In this document: piece after piece, positions 34,662 through 42,814 of the stretch
Numbering within the stretch: the stretch's first letter is position 1
How the letters are laid out: each line of letters opens with the position of its first letter
Origin: CAJBVW01 sp964457335
GTDB lineage: Bacteria > Myxococcota_A > UBA796 > SXON01
NCBI GenBank assembly: GCA_964457335.1
Contig: CAYWGD010000018.1
Location: 20,487-84,486 of the forward strand
Length of the DNA: 64,000 nucleotides
Direction: 5' to 3'
Made by a program: the position numbers and the translations under genes
Notes under the pieces: model-generated
What the model was told of the DNA's origin: nothing
Database searches by the model: none
Seen by the model: the letters and a program-made list of their open reading frames with translations, nothing else

Positions 34662-35630
34662 TCAGGTCAGAAGCAGGATCTTCCCCGTCGTCCCGCGCCC
34701 TTCGAGCACGCGGTGGGCCTCCGCGGCCTCGGCCAGGGGGAGCCGGTGCGAGATGCGCGGGCGCAGGGCGCCGGCGGCCACGGCGTCGAGCACGGCGGTC
34801 GCGCGGGCCTGGTACTCGGCGTCCGTCGCGACGTAGTGGAACAGGCTCGGCCGGGTGAGGAAGAGCGAGCCCTTCTGCGCGAGGATCGCGGGGTCGAAGG
34901 GCGGCACCGGGCCGCTCGACGCGCCGAAGAGCACCATCATGCCGCGCGGGGCCAGCGCGTCCAGGCTCTCGTCGAAGGTCGCGCGGCCGACGCCGTCGTA
35001 GACGACCCGCACGCCGCGCCCGCCGGTGAGGCGGCGCGCCTCCGCGGCGAAGGGGAGGCGGTCGTACCGGATCACCTCGTCGGCGCCGGCCGCGCGGGCC
35101 ACCCGCTCCTTCTCCTCGGTCGACACGGTCGCGAGCACGCGCGCGCCCCGCGCCTTGGCCCACTGCACGACCAGCTGGCCCGTCCCGCCCGCCGCCGCGA
35201 GCACGAGGCAGGTGTCACCCGGGGCGAGGGGACAGGTGTCGTGCGTGAGGTAGTGCGCCGTCATCCCCTGGAGCATCACGGCCGCCGCGACGTCGAGCGG
35301 GACCGCGGCCGGCACGCGCACGGCCCGCGCGGCGGGGATCACCACCTCCTCCGCGTAGGAGCCCATCTGCCCGGTCCAGGCCACGCGGTCACCCACGACG
35401 AGCCCGTCCACGCCGGGGCCCACCTCGACCACCTCGCCGGCGCCCTCCTGGCCGGGCACGCAGGGGAGGGACACCGGGTACAGCCCGGTGCGGTGGTAGG
35501 TGTCGATGAAGTTCACGCCGGCCGCCGCGAGGCGCACCCGCACGCGCCCCTCGCCCGCGATTGGCGCCGGGACCTCCGCCGCCGCGAGCACCTCGGGGCC
35601 GCCGCTCCGCTCGAACCGGATCACCTTCAC
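34662..35630 (-). CDS. NADPH:quinone oxidoreductase / zinc-independent MDR family
   Basis: 322 residues. GroES-like N-terminus with VRLAAAGVNFIDTYHRTGLY and LPCVPGQEGAGEVVEVGPGV; Rossmann domain with LVLAAAGGTGQLVVQWAKARG, a strong match to bacterial Qor (usually AAAGGVG). No structural zinc Cys cluster is present, as expected for quinone reductases. The start is GTG 35630, with a clear GGAGG five bases upstream. Single-gene unit between a convergent CTERM gene (6-bp gap) and a divergent slyD. Confidence 0.93.
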   Translation of the reverse strand: MKVIRFERSGGPEVLAAAEVPAPIAGEGRVRVRLAAAGVNFIDTYHRTGLYPVSLPCVPGQEGAGEVVEVGPGVDGLVVGDRVAWTGQMGSYAEEVVIPAARAVRVPAAVPLDVAAAVMLQGMTAHYLTHDTCPLAPGDTCLVLAAAGGTGQLVVQWAKARGARVLATVSTEEKERVARAAGADEVIRYDRLPFAAEARRLTGGRGVRVVYDGVGRATFDESLDALAPRGMMVLFGASSGPVPPFDPAILAQKGSLFLTRPSLFHYVATDAEYQARATAVLDAVAAGALRPRISHRLPLAEAAEAHRVLEGRGTTGKILLLT

Positions 35631-35816
35631 GCCCACCTCCGCGCCGCTCCGGCGGCGTCCGCGCTTCCCTAACACCGCCGCGGATCGTCAAAGCGCGCCA
35701 TCCGGGGCGTTTCCGGCGCGCGTCGGGGCGCCCGGTCCGGTTAGACGAGCCGCCTCTGCAGTCGTCGCCCACCGCGGGTCCGGCTGCCGGGTTCCCACCC
35801 TCCACCCGGAGCCAAC

Positions 35817-36302
35817 ATGACCCCCAACGCCATCGGCGCCGACTGCGCCGTGTCCCTCCAGTACACCCTCTCCGGCTCCGACGGCGACGTCATCGAGAGC
35901 GGGCGCATCGACTACCTGCACGGCCACGGGAACATCATCCCCGGGCTCGAGTCCGCGCTCGACGGCGCGGCCGTGGGCGCCAAGCTCCAGGTCGAGGTGC
36001 CCCCGCAGCTCGGCTACGGCGAGCGCATGGAGGTCGAGCCCCAGCGCGTGCCGCGGCAGGCCTTCCCGCCGGACATGGAGATCGAGCCCGGCATGCAGTT
36101 CCACGCCCGCGGGCCCGACGGCGAGCACCTCCCGGTGTGGGTGGTCGGCGTCGAGGACGACGTCGTGCTCATCGACCCGAACCACCCGCTCGCGGGGGAG
36201 ACGCTCCACTTCGACGTGGAGATCCTCGGCGTCCGCGGCGCCACCCCCGAGGAGCTCGCGCACGGCCACATCCACGGGCCGGACGGGCACGGGCACCACT
36301 AG
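35817..36302 (+). CDS. slyD: FKBP-type peptidyl-prolyl isomerase, SlyD-like
   Basis: 161 residues. FKBP core split by an IF chaperone insert: VSLQYTLSGSDGDVIESG, HGHGNIIPGLESALDGAAVG, VEVPPQLGYGER, then the insert, and VLIDPNHPLAGETLHFDVEI. A short His-rich end (HGHIHGPDGHGHH) can bind metals such as Ni(II), as in E. coli SlyD, though shorter. Cytoplasmic folding helper with possible role in metal delivery. The 186 bp upstream (35631-35816) is a divergent promoter region shared with the quinone reductase. Confidence 0.95.
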   Translation: MTPNAIGADCAVSLQYTLSGSDGDVIESGRIDYLHGHGNIIPGLESALDGAAVGAKLQVEVPPQLGYGERMEVEPQRVPRQAFPPDMEIEPGMQFHARGPDGEHLPVWVVGVEDDVVLIDPNHPLAGETLHFDVEILGVRGATPEELAHGHIHGPDGHGHH

Positions 36303-36492
36303 CCTCGCGTGCGCCGAGGCGGGCGAGCATGGACGGCCGCCCGCCTTCCGGTCGTTCCCCTTTCCGGTCGCCCGGCGGCGGGGGCCGTCACAACCGCGGC
36401 GACGGTCGCGACACCTTGTAGCGGGCTGAAACCAACTGTGTGTGGAAGCAGGCGGGCTGGCCGGCGTATCGGTGGTGCGTCACCGAGAGCAC

Positions 36493-37221
36493 ATGATGAA
36501 CCGCATCCTCCCCGCCCTGTCCCTCCTCCCCCTCGTCGCTTGTGTCGGCCACCAGACCGTCGACGAGCACACCTTCACCGGCGCCGTCGACACGCTGCTG
36601 GTGGACGCCGGCTCCTCCGACGTCGACGTGGTCGCCGTGGAGGGCCTCGACGGCGCGCGCATCGTGGAGCGCGCCACATTCCAGGACGAACGACCGCGGC
36701 TCGATCTCGAGCTCGTGGGCGGCCAGCTCACCATCGTGGGCGGCTGCGAGACCGTGTTCACCATCGGCGTCGGCTGCGACCTCGACCTCACGGTCGAGGT
36801 GCCGGCCACCGCCAGCATGATCGGGACCTTCGGCTCGGGCGACGTGTCCGTCACGGGGCTGGAGCGAGCGGTCGACCTCGCCCTCGGCAGCGGCGACGTC
36901 ACGCTCGACGGGCTCACCGGCGACGTGGTGGTCACCGGCGGCTCGGGCGACCTCTTCGGGCGCCGCCTCGAAGGCGCCGAGCTGCGCGTGAAGCTGGGGT
37001 CCGGCGACGTCGACCTCGAGCAGGACGCGACGCCCGAGGTCGTGCGGCTCGAGACCGGCTCCGGCGACGTGCGCCTCGTCGTGCCCGCCGGCTCCTACGA
37101 CCTCTCCACCGACACCAACTCGGGCGACGTGGCCGTGTCGGGCCTCGACGACGTCGGCGGCGCGCAGGCGACCATCACGGTGACCACCGGCTCCGGCGAC
37201 GTCGAGCTCTTCGGGCGGTAG
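36493..37221 (+). CDS. lipoprotein with DUF4097-like beta repeats
   Basis: 242 residues; signal MMNRILPALSLLPLVAC with lipobox LVAC. The mature protein is a right-handed beta-solenoid type with recurring GSGDV turns about every 18-25 residues (GSGDVSVTGL, GSGDVTLDGL, GSGDLFGRRL, GSGDVDLEQD, GSGDVRLVVP, NSGDVAVSGL, GSGDVELFGR), the hallmark of DUF4097/DUF2807 putative adhesins. Function unknown; family members are often linked to envelope-stress operons. Two adjacent ATGs (36493, 36496) are equally possible starts. The 190 bp upstream (36303-36492) holds no gene. Confidence 0.85.
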   Translation: MMNRILPALSLLPLVACVGHQTVDEHTFTGAVDTLLVDAGSSDVDVVAVEGLDGARIVERATFQDERPRLDLELVGGQLTIVGGCETVFTIGVGCDLDLTVEVPATASMIGTFGSGDVSVTGLERAVDLALGSGDVTLDGLTGDVVVTGGSGDLFGRRLEGAELRVKLGSGDVDLEQDATPEVVRLETGSGDVRLVVPAGSYDLSTDTNSGDVAVSGLDDVGGAQATITVTTGSGDVELFGR

Positions 37222-37242
37222 GCGCCGGGCGCCCTCGGCGGC

Positions 37243-37782
37243 TCACTGCTGGTCCTTCTCCTCCTCCTGCGGCGTCGAGGCGAGCACCTCGACCAGCGCG
37301 AGGCCGAACGCCGGCAGGTCCCGGGCGAGCCGCGAGGTGACCAGGTTCTCGTCGATCACGACGGGGGCCTGGATCCAGTCGGCGCCCGCGTTGACGAGGT
37401 CGTCGCGGATCCCGATCGTGGACGTCATGCGCCGCCCGCGCACGATGCCCGCCGAGATGAGCACCGAGCCGCCGTGGCAGATCGTGGCCACGAGCTGGCC
37501 GCGCTCGTCGAGCGTGCGGATGCAGGCGAGCACGTCGGGATCGCGACGGAGCCAGTCCGGTGCCCACCCGCCCGGGATCACGACCCCGGAGAGGTCGTAG
37601 GGCGAGAAGTCGGTGATGCTTCCATCGACGGAGATCGAGAGCCCGTTCCGGCCCCGGTACACGTCGTCGCCGAGGCCCGCGGTCCGCACCACGTAGCCGG
37701 CCTCTTCCAACCGCAGCTTCGGGTACCACACCTCGAGATCGTCGAACTCGGGCGCGACGAGGATCAGCACGGTGTCCGGCAC
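37243..37782 (-). CDS. DJ-1/PfpI family protein
   Basis: 179 residues. N-terminal VLILVAPEFDDLEVWYP (with the conserved acidic residue), the nucleophile elbow LVATICHGGSVLISAGI with the reactive Cys followed by His, GRRMTSTIGIRDDLVNAGA and the C-terminal VTSRLARDLPAFG, which all match PfpI/YhbO-like proteins. Likely a glyoxalase/deglycase-type stress protein, cytoplasmic. GTG start 37782 with GAGGGG upstream. It is divergent from the following lipoprotein; a 6-bp palindrome pair (37797-37802/37810-37815) lies in the gap. Confidence 0.92.
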   Translation of the reverse strand: MPDTVLILVAPEFDDLEVWYPKLRLEEAGYVVRTAGLGDDVYRGRNGLSISVDGSITDFSPYDLSGVVIPGGWAPDWLRRDPDVLACIRTLDERGQLVATICHGGSVLISAGIVRGRRMTSTIGIRDDLVNAGADWIQAPVVIDENLVTSRLARDLPAFGLALVEVLASTPQEEEKDQQ

Positions 37783-37895
37783 GGTCCCCCTCGTTGAGGA
37801 TCTAAGGGTGATCCTGCCTCCGTCGAGGGGCGGGCCCCGCCGCCAACCCCGCCGATCCGCCCAGGATGGGCTACCTTGAGGTCCGGAGGATGGGC

Positions 37896-38561
37896 ATGAT
37901 CCTGCTCCTGATCGCGTGCGCGCCGGGCCCCTTCACGGAGGAGGAGGCCGAGGCCGTCTACGGCGCCGTGAGTGGGGTCAACGAGGACGTCTACGCGCTC
38001 GTCTGGTCGCGCACGAAGCCGCTCCCCACCGAAGAAGACCTGGACACCGCGTCCGAGATCCCCCTGGCGGGGGACGCCGACACGGACTCGGACTCCGACG
38101 CCGACGCCGACTCCGACACGGCCGCCGAGGCCGACGCCAAGGGCATGCAGTGGCACAACGCCGCGGAGGGCGGCAGCTTCGAGGGCACGGTCGACGGGCC
38201 AGGGAGCTGGACCGGGATCGTCGCGCTGACCGGAACCTACGGCATCACCGCCGCCGAGGGCGACGACTGGGCCTACTCGTGGGACATGGACGCGAGCTAC
38301 CAGGAGGTCGGCTTCGGCACCGTCGAGCTCGGCGGCGACGTGCGGTGGGAGGTCGTGGCGACCTACGAGGGCGGGCGGTTGACGCACACCTCGACCGTCG
38401 TGGGCGATCTCGTCGGGGGCGGCTCCGCGGCCGGCACGGGCGAGATCTCGACGGTGACCCGCGTGACGCTCTCGGGGGGCCGCTACGTGGTCACCGTGGC
38501 GGGGACGATCGGCGGCTGGGACGTGAGCCGGGAGTACGACGCGAGCGCGTACGGGCTCTGA
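37896..38561 (+). CDS. lipoprotein with acidic linker, unknown
   Basis: About 221 residues. GGAGG at 37885-37889 places the start at ATG 37896 (MILLLIAC), an extremely short lipoprotein signal. In-frame ATGs at 37890 and 37866 would add a few residues (MGYLEVRRMG), the latter giving a more normal basic n-region. The mature protein has an acidic D/S/A linker (DADTDSDSDADADSDT, about 60-80) and a C-terminal beta-sandwich with many Thr/Val strands (GYGITAAEG-type turns, RVTLSGGRYVVTVAGTI). No known family. Confidence 0.68.
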   Translation: MILLLIACAPGPFTEEEAEAVYGAVSGVNEDVYALVWSRTKPLPTEEDLDTASEIPLAGDADTDSDSDADADSDTAAEADAKGMQWHNAAEGGSFEGTVDGPGSWTGIVALTGTYGITAAEGDDWAYSWDMDASYQEVGFGTVELGGDVRWEVVATYEGGRLTHTSTVVGDLVGGGSAAGTGEISTVTRVTLSGGRYVVTVAGTIGGWDVSREYDASAYGL

Positions 38562-38599
38562 TGCGCGAGGGGACCGGAGGGCGCGGCGGGCGCGCTCCC

Positions 38600-38670
38600 C
38601 GCGGCGGGCCGGAGGCCCACGTCGAGGCCCAGGGCCCGCCGCGGTCGGCTGGCGCGCGGCCAGCCGACCG
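38600..38670. terminator. two overlapping perfect 11-bp inverted repeats between convergent genes
   Basis: IR A: 38600-38610 (CGCGGCGGGCC) with 38633-38643. IR B: 38642-38652 (CGGTCGGCTGG) with 38660-38670, loop of 7 nt. The two share bases 38642-38643, so only one can be fully formed at a time. The site lies in the 171-bp gap between the ends of two convergent genes (38561 and 38733) and probably acts as a bidirectional terminator. Confidence 0.6.
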
Positions 38671-38732
38671 AGGCGCTCCGCGCCGAGCCCGCAGGGCACC
38701 GACCCCGCGTCTTCGCGGGGGCGCGCCCAGCC

Positions 38733-39095
38733 CTATTCGAGCTCGTCCCACTTCTCCAGGCGGCCGCTCGCCTGCGCGACCGGGTACTTCCGGGCGTTCT
38801 TCTCGATCTTGGCGGCGGTGGCGGCCGCGAGGTCGATGCCGGCCGCCTCGCAGAGGTTGAGCAGCGAGATGAACACGTCGGCGGCCTCGTCGGCGACGCG
38901 GGGGGCGCGCTCGGCGACGGGCGGCTGGGGGCCTTCGTCGGCGCTCCAGAGGTAGAGCTCGAGCAGCTCGCCGGCCTCGACGGCCACGGCCATCGCGAGG
39001 TTGCGGGGCGAGTGGTACTTCCCCCAGTCGCGCTCGGCGTTGAAGGCGCGCAGGCGCGCGCGCAGCTCGGCGATGCGGGTGGTGTCGTCGGTCAC
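38733..39095 (-). CDS. MazG-like nucleotide pyrophosphohydrolase
   Basis: 120 residues of the small all-helical dCTPase/RS21-C6 type. Motifs: RDWGKYHSPRNLAMAVAVEAGELLE (the ExxE metal-binding helix in VEAGELLELYLW) and a second acidic helix VADEAADVFISLLNLCE (ExxD). It should hydrolyse non-canonical or excess NTPs to NMP and PPi. GTG start overlaps the HTTM stop as GTGA; last gene of a three-gene operon. Confidence 0.92.
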   Translation of the reverse strand: MTDDTTRIAELRARLRAFNAERDWGKYHSPRNLAMAVAVEAGELLELYLWSADEGPQPPVAERAPRVADEAADVFISLLNLCEAAGIDLAAATAAKIEKNARKYPVAQASGRLEKWDELE

Positions 39096-40006
39096 GCCGC
39101 CCCCGTGAAGCGCGCGGGGAGCCGCGCCCGGACGCGCTCCCAGAGCTGGCGGGCCACCTCGGGGTGCAGGAGCACCGGGTAGGCGGAGAGCGCGATCCAG
39201 CTGAACTTCCCGACGTTCATCAGCACGGCGACGCCGAGGTGGAAGCTCGCGCCGATGAGCAGGAGCCACGGGTTGATCCGCCGAGACCACACGAGCAGCG
39301 GGAACAGGCACTCGAAGACCACCGTGGTCCAGCCCATCGGCGCGACGAGCCAGCGCTGCCCGGACAGCCAGGCCGCGAGCGCGCCGCCGGCGAAGTGGCG
39401 GTGCACGAGGTGGTAGGCGAGGACCTCGCCGCTCCACCAGCCGGGCTCCTCCAAGAGCTTGAGCCACCCGGTCGAGCCGTACAGGCCCATGAACACGACG
39501 ACGAGGTACCAGCGCGCGGCCGGGGCGCGCCACTTGGACGCGAGGCCGCGCTCGGAGGCGGGCGACAACAACAGCCCGAGCGCGATCCAGAGGGAGAGGC
39601 GGTCGTGGGCCTTGATGTTGAGCGCCTCGGCGGCGAGCAGCGTCCACTCGCAGACGAGCCAGAGCAACACGCCGGGCCGCACCCAGCGCCCGCCGCGCAG
39701 CACGGCGAGGAGCCCCAGGACGACGCCGCCCCAGAGGAGCCAGGCCGTGCGCAACGTGATGCGGTAGTGCTCGGCGAGGTAGAAGGGCCAGCCGGCGAAG
39801 ACCATGTCCTCGGCGGCGTAGGCGTCGGCCAGGGCGGGGGCCTGGTGGAGCGCGAAGACCAGCAGGACCACGGCCCACACGACGCGCGTGGCGGTCCAGC
39901 CGCCGGCCCACGCCGGGGTGAAGAGGCGGTCCAGGAGGCCGGCGGGCGCGGCCGCGGACGTCGCGGGGGTGGTGGCCTCGGCGGCGGTGGGATCGGCGGC
40001 GCTCAT
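39092..40006 (-). CDS. HTTM-domain polytopic membrane protein (gamma-carboxylase-related)
   Basis: 304 residues with at least six hydrophobic helices. Typical HTTM/vitamin-K-dependent gamma-carboxylase-like pattern: N-terminal Trp-rich start (FTPAWAGGWTATRVVWAVVL), WLLWGGVVLGLLAVLRGGRW, NIKAHDRLSLWIALGLLLSP, WYLVVVFMGLYGSTGWLKLL, WTTVVFECLFPLLVW, LLLIGASFHLGVAVLMNVGK. Family members are quinone-linked or unknown. The ATG overlaps the upstream stop as ATGA. The upstream gene encodes a small partner that is commonly paired with HTTM proteins in this kind of operon (inference from overlap only). Confidence 0.85.
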   Translation of the reverse strand: MSAADPTAAEATTPATSAAAPAGLLDRLFTPAWAGGWTATRVVWAVVLLVFALHQAPALADAYAAEDMVFAGWPFYLAEHYRITLRTAWLLWGGVVLGLLAVLRGGRWVRPGVLLWLVCEWTLLAAEALNIKAHDRLSLWIALGLLLSPASERGLASKWRAPAARWYLVVVFMGLYGSTGWLKLLEEPGWWSGEVLAYHLVHRHFAGGALAAWLSGQRWLVAPMGWTTVVFECLFPLLVWSRRINPWLLLIGASFHLGVAVLMNVGKFSWIALSAYPVLLHPEVARQLWERVRARLPARFTGAA

Positions 40007-40497
40007 ACCGGCGTGCCCTTGGGGAGGGGGACCGGCCGGTCGCAGGACCAGTCCAGGAGCTCCTTCGTCTCGACCTTGCGCTTGGGCTGCTTCTTCGAGC
40101 CCAGCGTCTTCTTCCAGCGCTCGACGCGGAAGCGCACGCGCGTGGGGTGGTCCGGGTGGCGGCCGCAGGTGGAGGCCGCGAGCACGCGCAGGCGGGGCGG
40201 CGACTTCCAAAAGCTCGAGCGGGCGTAGCGGGGGCCCGACTCCCAGCGCGTGGGGAAGAGCGACTCGAGCTCGATGTCGCGCCACTCGCCGCCGAACTGG
40301 CCCTCGGCGAACAGCTCGCTGTGGCCCGGGTCGCGCAGCGTGAACATCTGCCAGGTGCCGAGCCAGCGCACGACCGAGGGCTCGCCCTCGCCCAGCGCGT
40401 TCTTCCAGCACCAGGCGTTGTAGCCGGCCAGCGCCACGAGGAGCGCCAGCACCGGGACCCGGAGGAGGCGCGGGGTGGTGCGGGCGTCGGGGGACAT
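40003..40497 (-). CDS. small membrane-anchored protein paired with HTTM
   Basis: 164 residues. One N-terminal hydrophobic segment (LLRVPVLALLVALAGYNAWCW) probably anchors it, followed by a soluble beta-rich domain (WLGTWQMFTLRDPGHSELFA, WRDIELESLFPTRWESGPRY, VRFRVERWKKTLG) with a basic KKQPKRK segment near the end. The family is not recognised by name. Such proteins are seen next to HTTM genes. Stop overlaps the HTTM start as ATGA. Confidence 0.75.
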   Translation of the reverse strand: MSPDARTTPRLLRVPVLALLVALAGYNAWCWKNALGEGEPSVVRWLGTWQMFTLRDPGHSELFAEGQFGGEWRDIELESLFPTRWESGPRYARSSFWKSPPRLRVLAASTCGRHPDHPTRVRFRVERWKKTLGSKKQPKRKVETKELLDWSCDRPVPLPKGTPV

Positions 40498-40603
40498 CGC
40501 GGCGAGCCGCTATCATGCCCGGCGCGGACGCGTGCGCGTGACGAGCGTGCGCCGGCGCGACGACCGTGCGCGGGGCCGTGGAGCGCGCGCTATCCTGCCG
40601 CCG

Positions 40604-41773
40604 ATGCGGCTCGTCGGGATCCACCTGCTGCTCCCGCTCGCGGCGTGCGCGCCCGCCGACGAGGCGGACGATCCGCTCGTGGTCGACCTCGCCTGGTACG
40701 GAGACGCGCCCGGCTCCTGGGACGAGGCCCGCGCGGGCCTGTGGTGGGCGCTCTCGAACCTCGGCGCGGCGCCGACGGACGAGGCGGCGCTCGTCGTGAC
40801 GGAAGAAGGCGACGCGGTGGCGCTCACGCTCGACCTCGCGGCCGTCGGCTTCCCCGAGGACCGCCTCCCGGACGTGGCCGACGCGGTCGCGCCCGTGAAG
40901 GCGTGGTCGGAGGGCCCGGTGGACCTGGGCCGCTTCCTGATGGCGACCCTCTACGAGCCCGGCCGCTACTACGCGATCACCGGGGCGTGCGCGACGCTCG
41001 GGGAGTGGCGCGCCGCGCGGCAGGCGGCCGAGCCAGCGCTCTACGCGGTGACGGTCTCGCAGCTCGTGCCCGGGGATCGGCTGGTGGAGCTGAACGTGGC
41101 GCCGACGGACGGCGACGTGGATGGGGCGGTCGGGTCCCTGGCGTGGCTCGCGTCCGAGGGGGAGGGGAGCCTCGAGGACGCGAGCTTCGCGGCGCACGAG
41201 TTCGAGACCGTGGACGTGATGGCGAACGGGCAGCAGCGCTTCGCGGTGTACGACGGCGACGGCGAGCTGCGGGCGGCGGCGGCGCTGTCCGCGGCGGGCC
41301 AGCCGGGGAAGTGCATGTGGTGCCACGAGGGGAACGTGCAGCGCGGCACGCCCGAGAACCCGAGCGCGCCGGGCTACCTCGACCACGCCGCGTTCGTCGC
41401 GGAGGTCGAGGCCGCCGAGGCGTGGATGGCCGCGGCGCGGGCGACGGTGCCCGCGGTCGACTTCTCGGCCGCGACCCACGAGTGGGCGGAGCAGCTCAGC
41501 GTGGGCTTCCTCGAGCCCTCGCCGGAGCGGGTGGCGCTCGAGTGGGGCGTGTCGGTCGACGAGGTGCGCGCCGAGGGGCTCCCGACGCACGAGAACGCCG
41601 AGTACCCCGACCTGGGCGAGCGCTACGACCGGGCGGACGTCGACGCCGCCCGGGCGCGCCGCGAGCCCGGCTGGGCCCCGCTCGACACGCCGTCCTCGGA
41701 CCGGGAGGCGGCGCCGGACCGCGCGCTCGCGGGGGCGTCGCCGGCCTGCACGCCCGGCGCGAACGCGCGTTAG
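40604..41773 (+). CDS. lipoprotein with a single CxxCH motif
   Basis: 389 residues. Signal MRLVGIHLLLPLAAC with lipobox LAAC. About residue 243 there is CMWCHEGN, a canonical haem c attachment motif, preceded by a beta-rich region with RFAVYDGDGELRAAAAL. No distal Met is obvious. The N-terminal 200 residues have an alternating pattern without a known domain. Exported haem-bearing lipoprotein of unknown role. It is followed after 8 bp by a glycosyltransferase and then by another CxxCH protein, all on the same strand. Confidence 0.75.
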   Translation: MRLVGIHLLLPLAACAPADEADDPLVVDLAWYGDAPGSWDEARAGLWWALSNLGAAPTDEAALVVTEEGDAVALTLDLAAVGFPEDRLPDVADAVAPVKAWSEGPVDLGRFLMATLYEPGRYYAITGACATLGEWRAARQAAEPALYAVTVSQLVPGDRLVELNVAPTDGDVDGAVGSLAWLASEGEGSLEDASFAAHEFETVDVMANGQQRFAVYDGDGELRAAAALSAAGQPGKCMWCHEGNVQRGTPENPSAPGYLDHAAFVAEVEAAEAWMAAARATVPAVDFSAATHEWAEQLSVGFLEPSPERVALEWGVSVDEVRAEGLPTHENAEYPDLGERYDRADVDAARARREPGWAPLDTPSSDREAAPDRALAGASPACTPGANAR

Positions 41774-41781
41774 CGGCTCGG

Positions 41782-42765
41782 ATGGAACGTGTCGGCTGGC
41801 TCATTCCCGTGCGGGACGCCGCGCGCTGGCTCGGCGAGGCCGTCCAGTCCGCGCTCGCGGAGTGCGCGCCGGAGGACGAGGTGCTCGTGGTCGACGACGG
41901 GAGCCGCGACGATCCGCTCTCGGTGCTTGCGGACGACCCGCGGCTGCGCGTGATCCACCAGCCGCCGCTCGGCATCGTGGCGGCGATGGAGCGGGGGCGC
42001 CGGGAGCTGGACACGCCGCTCATCGCGCGGCTCGACGCCGACGACGTGGCGCTCCCGGGGCGGATCGCGGCCCAGCGCGCGCTGCTCGCCGCGGACCCGG
42101 GGCTCGCGGCGGTGGGGGGGCGCGCGCGGATGCGGGCCGACTCCGGCGAGGTGCCCGAGGGCATGCGCCGCTACACCGAGTGGGTGAACAGCCTCGACGA
42201 CCCGCACCGGGGCATCCTCGTCGAGAGCCCACTGTTCCACCCGGCGGTGCTGATGCGCGCCGCCGCGGTGGAGGCCGTGGGCGGCTACCGCGACGGCGAC
42301 TTCCCCGAGGACTACGACCTCTGGCTGCGTTTCGTCGCGGGGGGCTGGCGCATCGGCGCGGCCGCGCAAGACGTCGTGCTCCTCCGGGACCGGCCCGGCC
42401 GCCTGACGCGCACCGACCCGCGCTACGCCCGGCGCGCCTTCTTCCCGCTCAAGCGGGACTGGGTGGCCCGGGTGCTGCTCCCCGCGCGTCGCAGGGTGGT
42501 GGTGTGGGGCGCGGGGCAGGAGGGCACCCCGTGGATCCGCTGGCTCGTGCAGGCGGGCCACGACGTCCCCGCGGTCCTCGACATCAAGCACGGCTCGACG
42601 CGGCAGGGCGCGCCCATCCTCCCGCCCGAGGCGCTCGAGACACTCCGTTTCGACCTGTTGCTCGTCGCGGTGGGCGCGCGCGGAGCCCGTGACGAGATCC
42701 GGGGCAGGATCGCCGCGATGCGCCCCGAGCTGGTCGAGGGGCGCGACTGGTGGGCGGTCGCCTGA
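41782..42765 (+). CDS. family 2 glycosyltransferase with an added C-terminal Rossmann-like domain
   Basis: 327 residues. GT-A fold: VGWLIPVRDAARWLGEAVQS, DEVLVVDDGSRDDP, the metal-binding DXD equivalent PLIARLDADDVALPGR, and a conserved acceptor-side EDYDLWLRF. The last 90 residues carry a second nucleotide-binding-like unit (RRVVVWGAGQEGTPWIRWL) resembling short Rossmann domains fused to glycosyltransferases in O-antigen clusters. No polysaccharide genes surround it, so the acceptor is unknown. Starts 8 bp after the CxxCH lipoprotein stop. Confidence 0.88.
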   Translation: MERVGWLIPVRDAARWLGEAVQSALAECAPEDEVLVVDDGSRDDPLSVLADDPRLRVIHQPPLGIVAAMERGRRELDTPLIARLDADDVALPGRIAAQRALLAADPGLAAVGGRARMRADSGEVPEGMRRYTEWVNSLDDPHRGILVESPLFHPAVLMRAAAVEAVGGYRDGDFPEDYDLWLRFVAGGWRIGAAAQDVVLLRDRPGRLTRTDPRYARRAFFPLKRDWVARVLLPARRRVVVWGAGQEGTPWIRWLVQAGHDVPAVLDIKHGSTRQGAPILPPEALETLRFDLLLVAVGARGARDEIRGRIAAMRPELVEGRDWWAVA

Positions 42766-42814
42766 TCCGTTTCGCGTCCCGCCCGCCCGCGGGTCGGACG
42801 TGCGGAGGTGTCGC

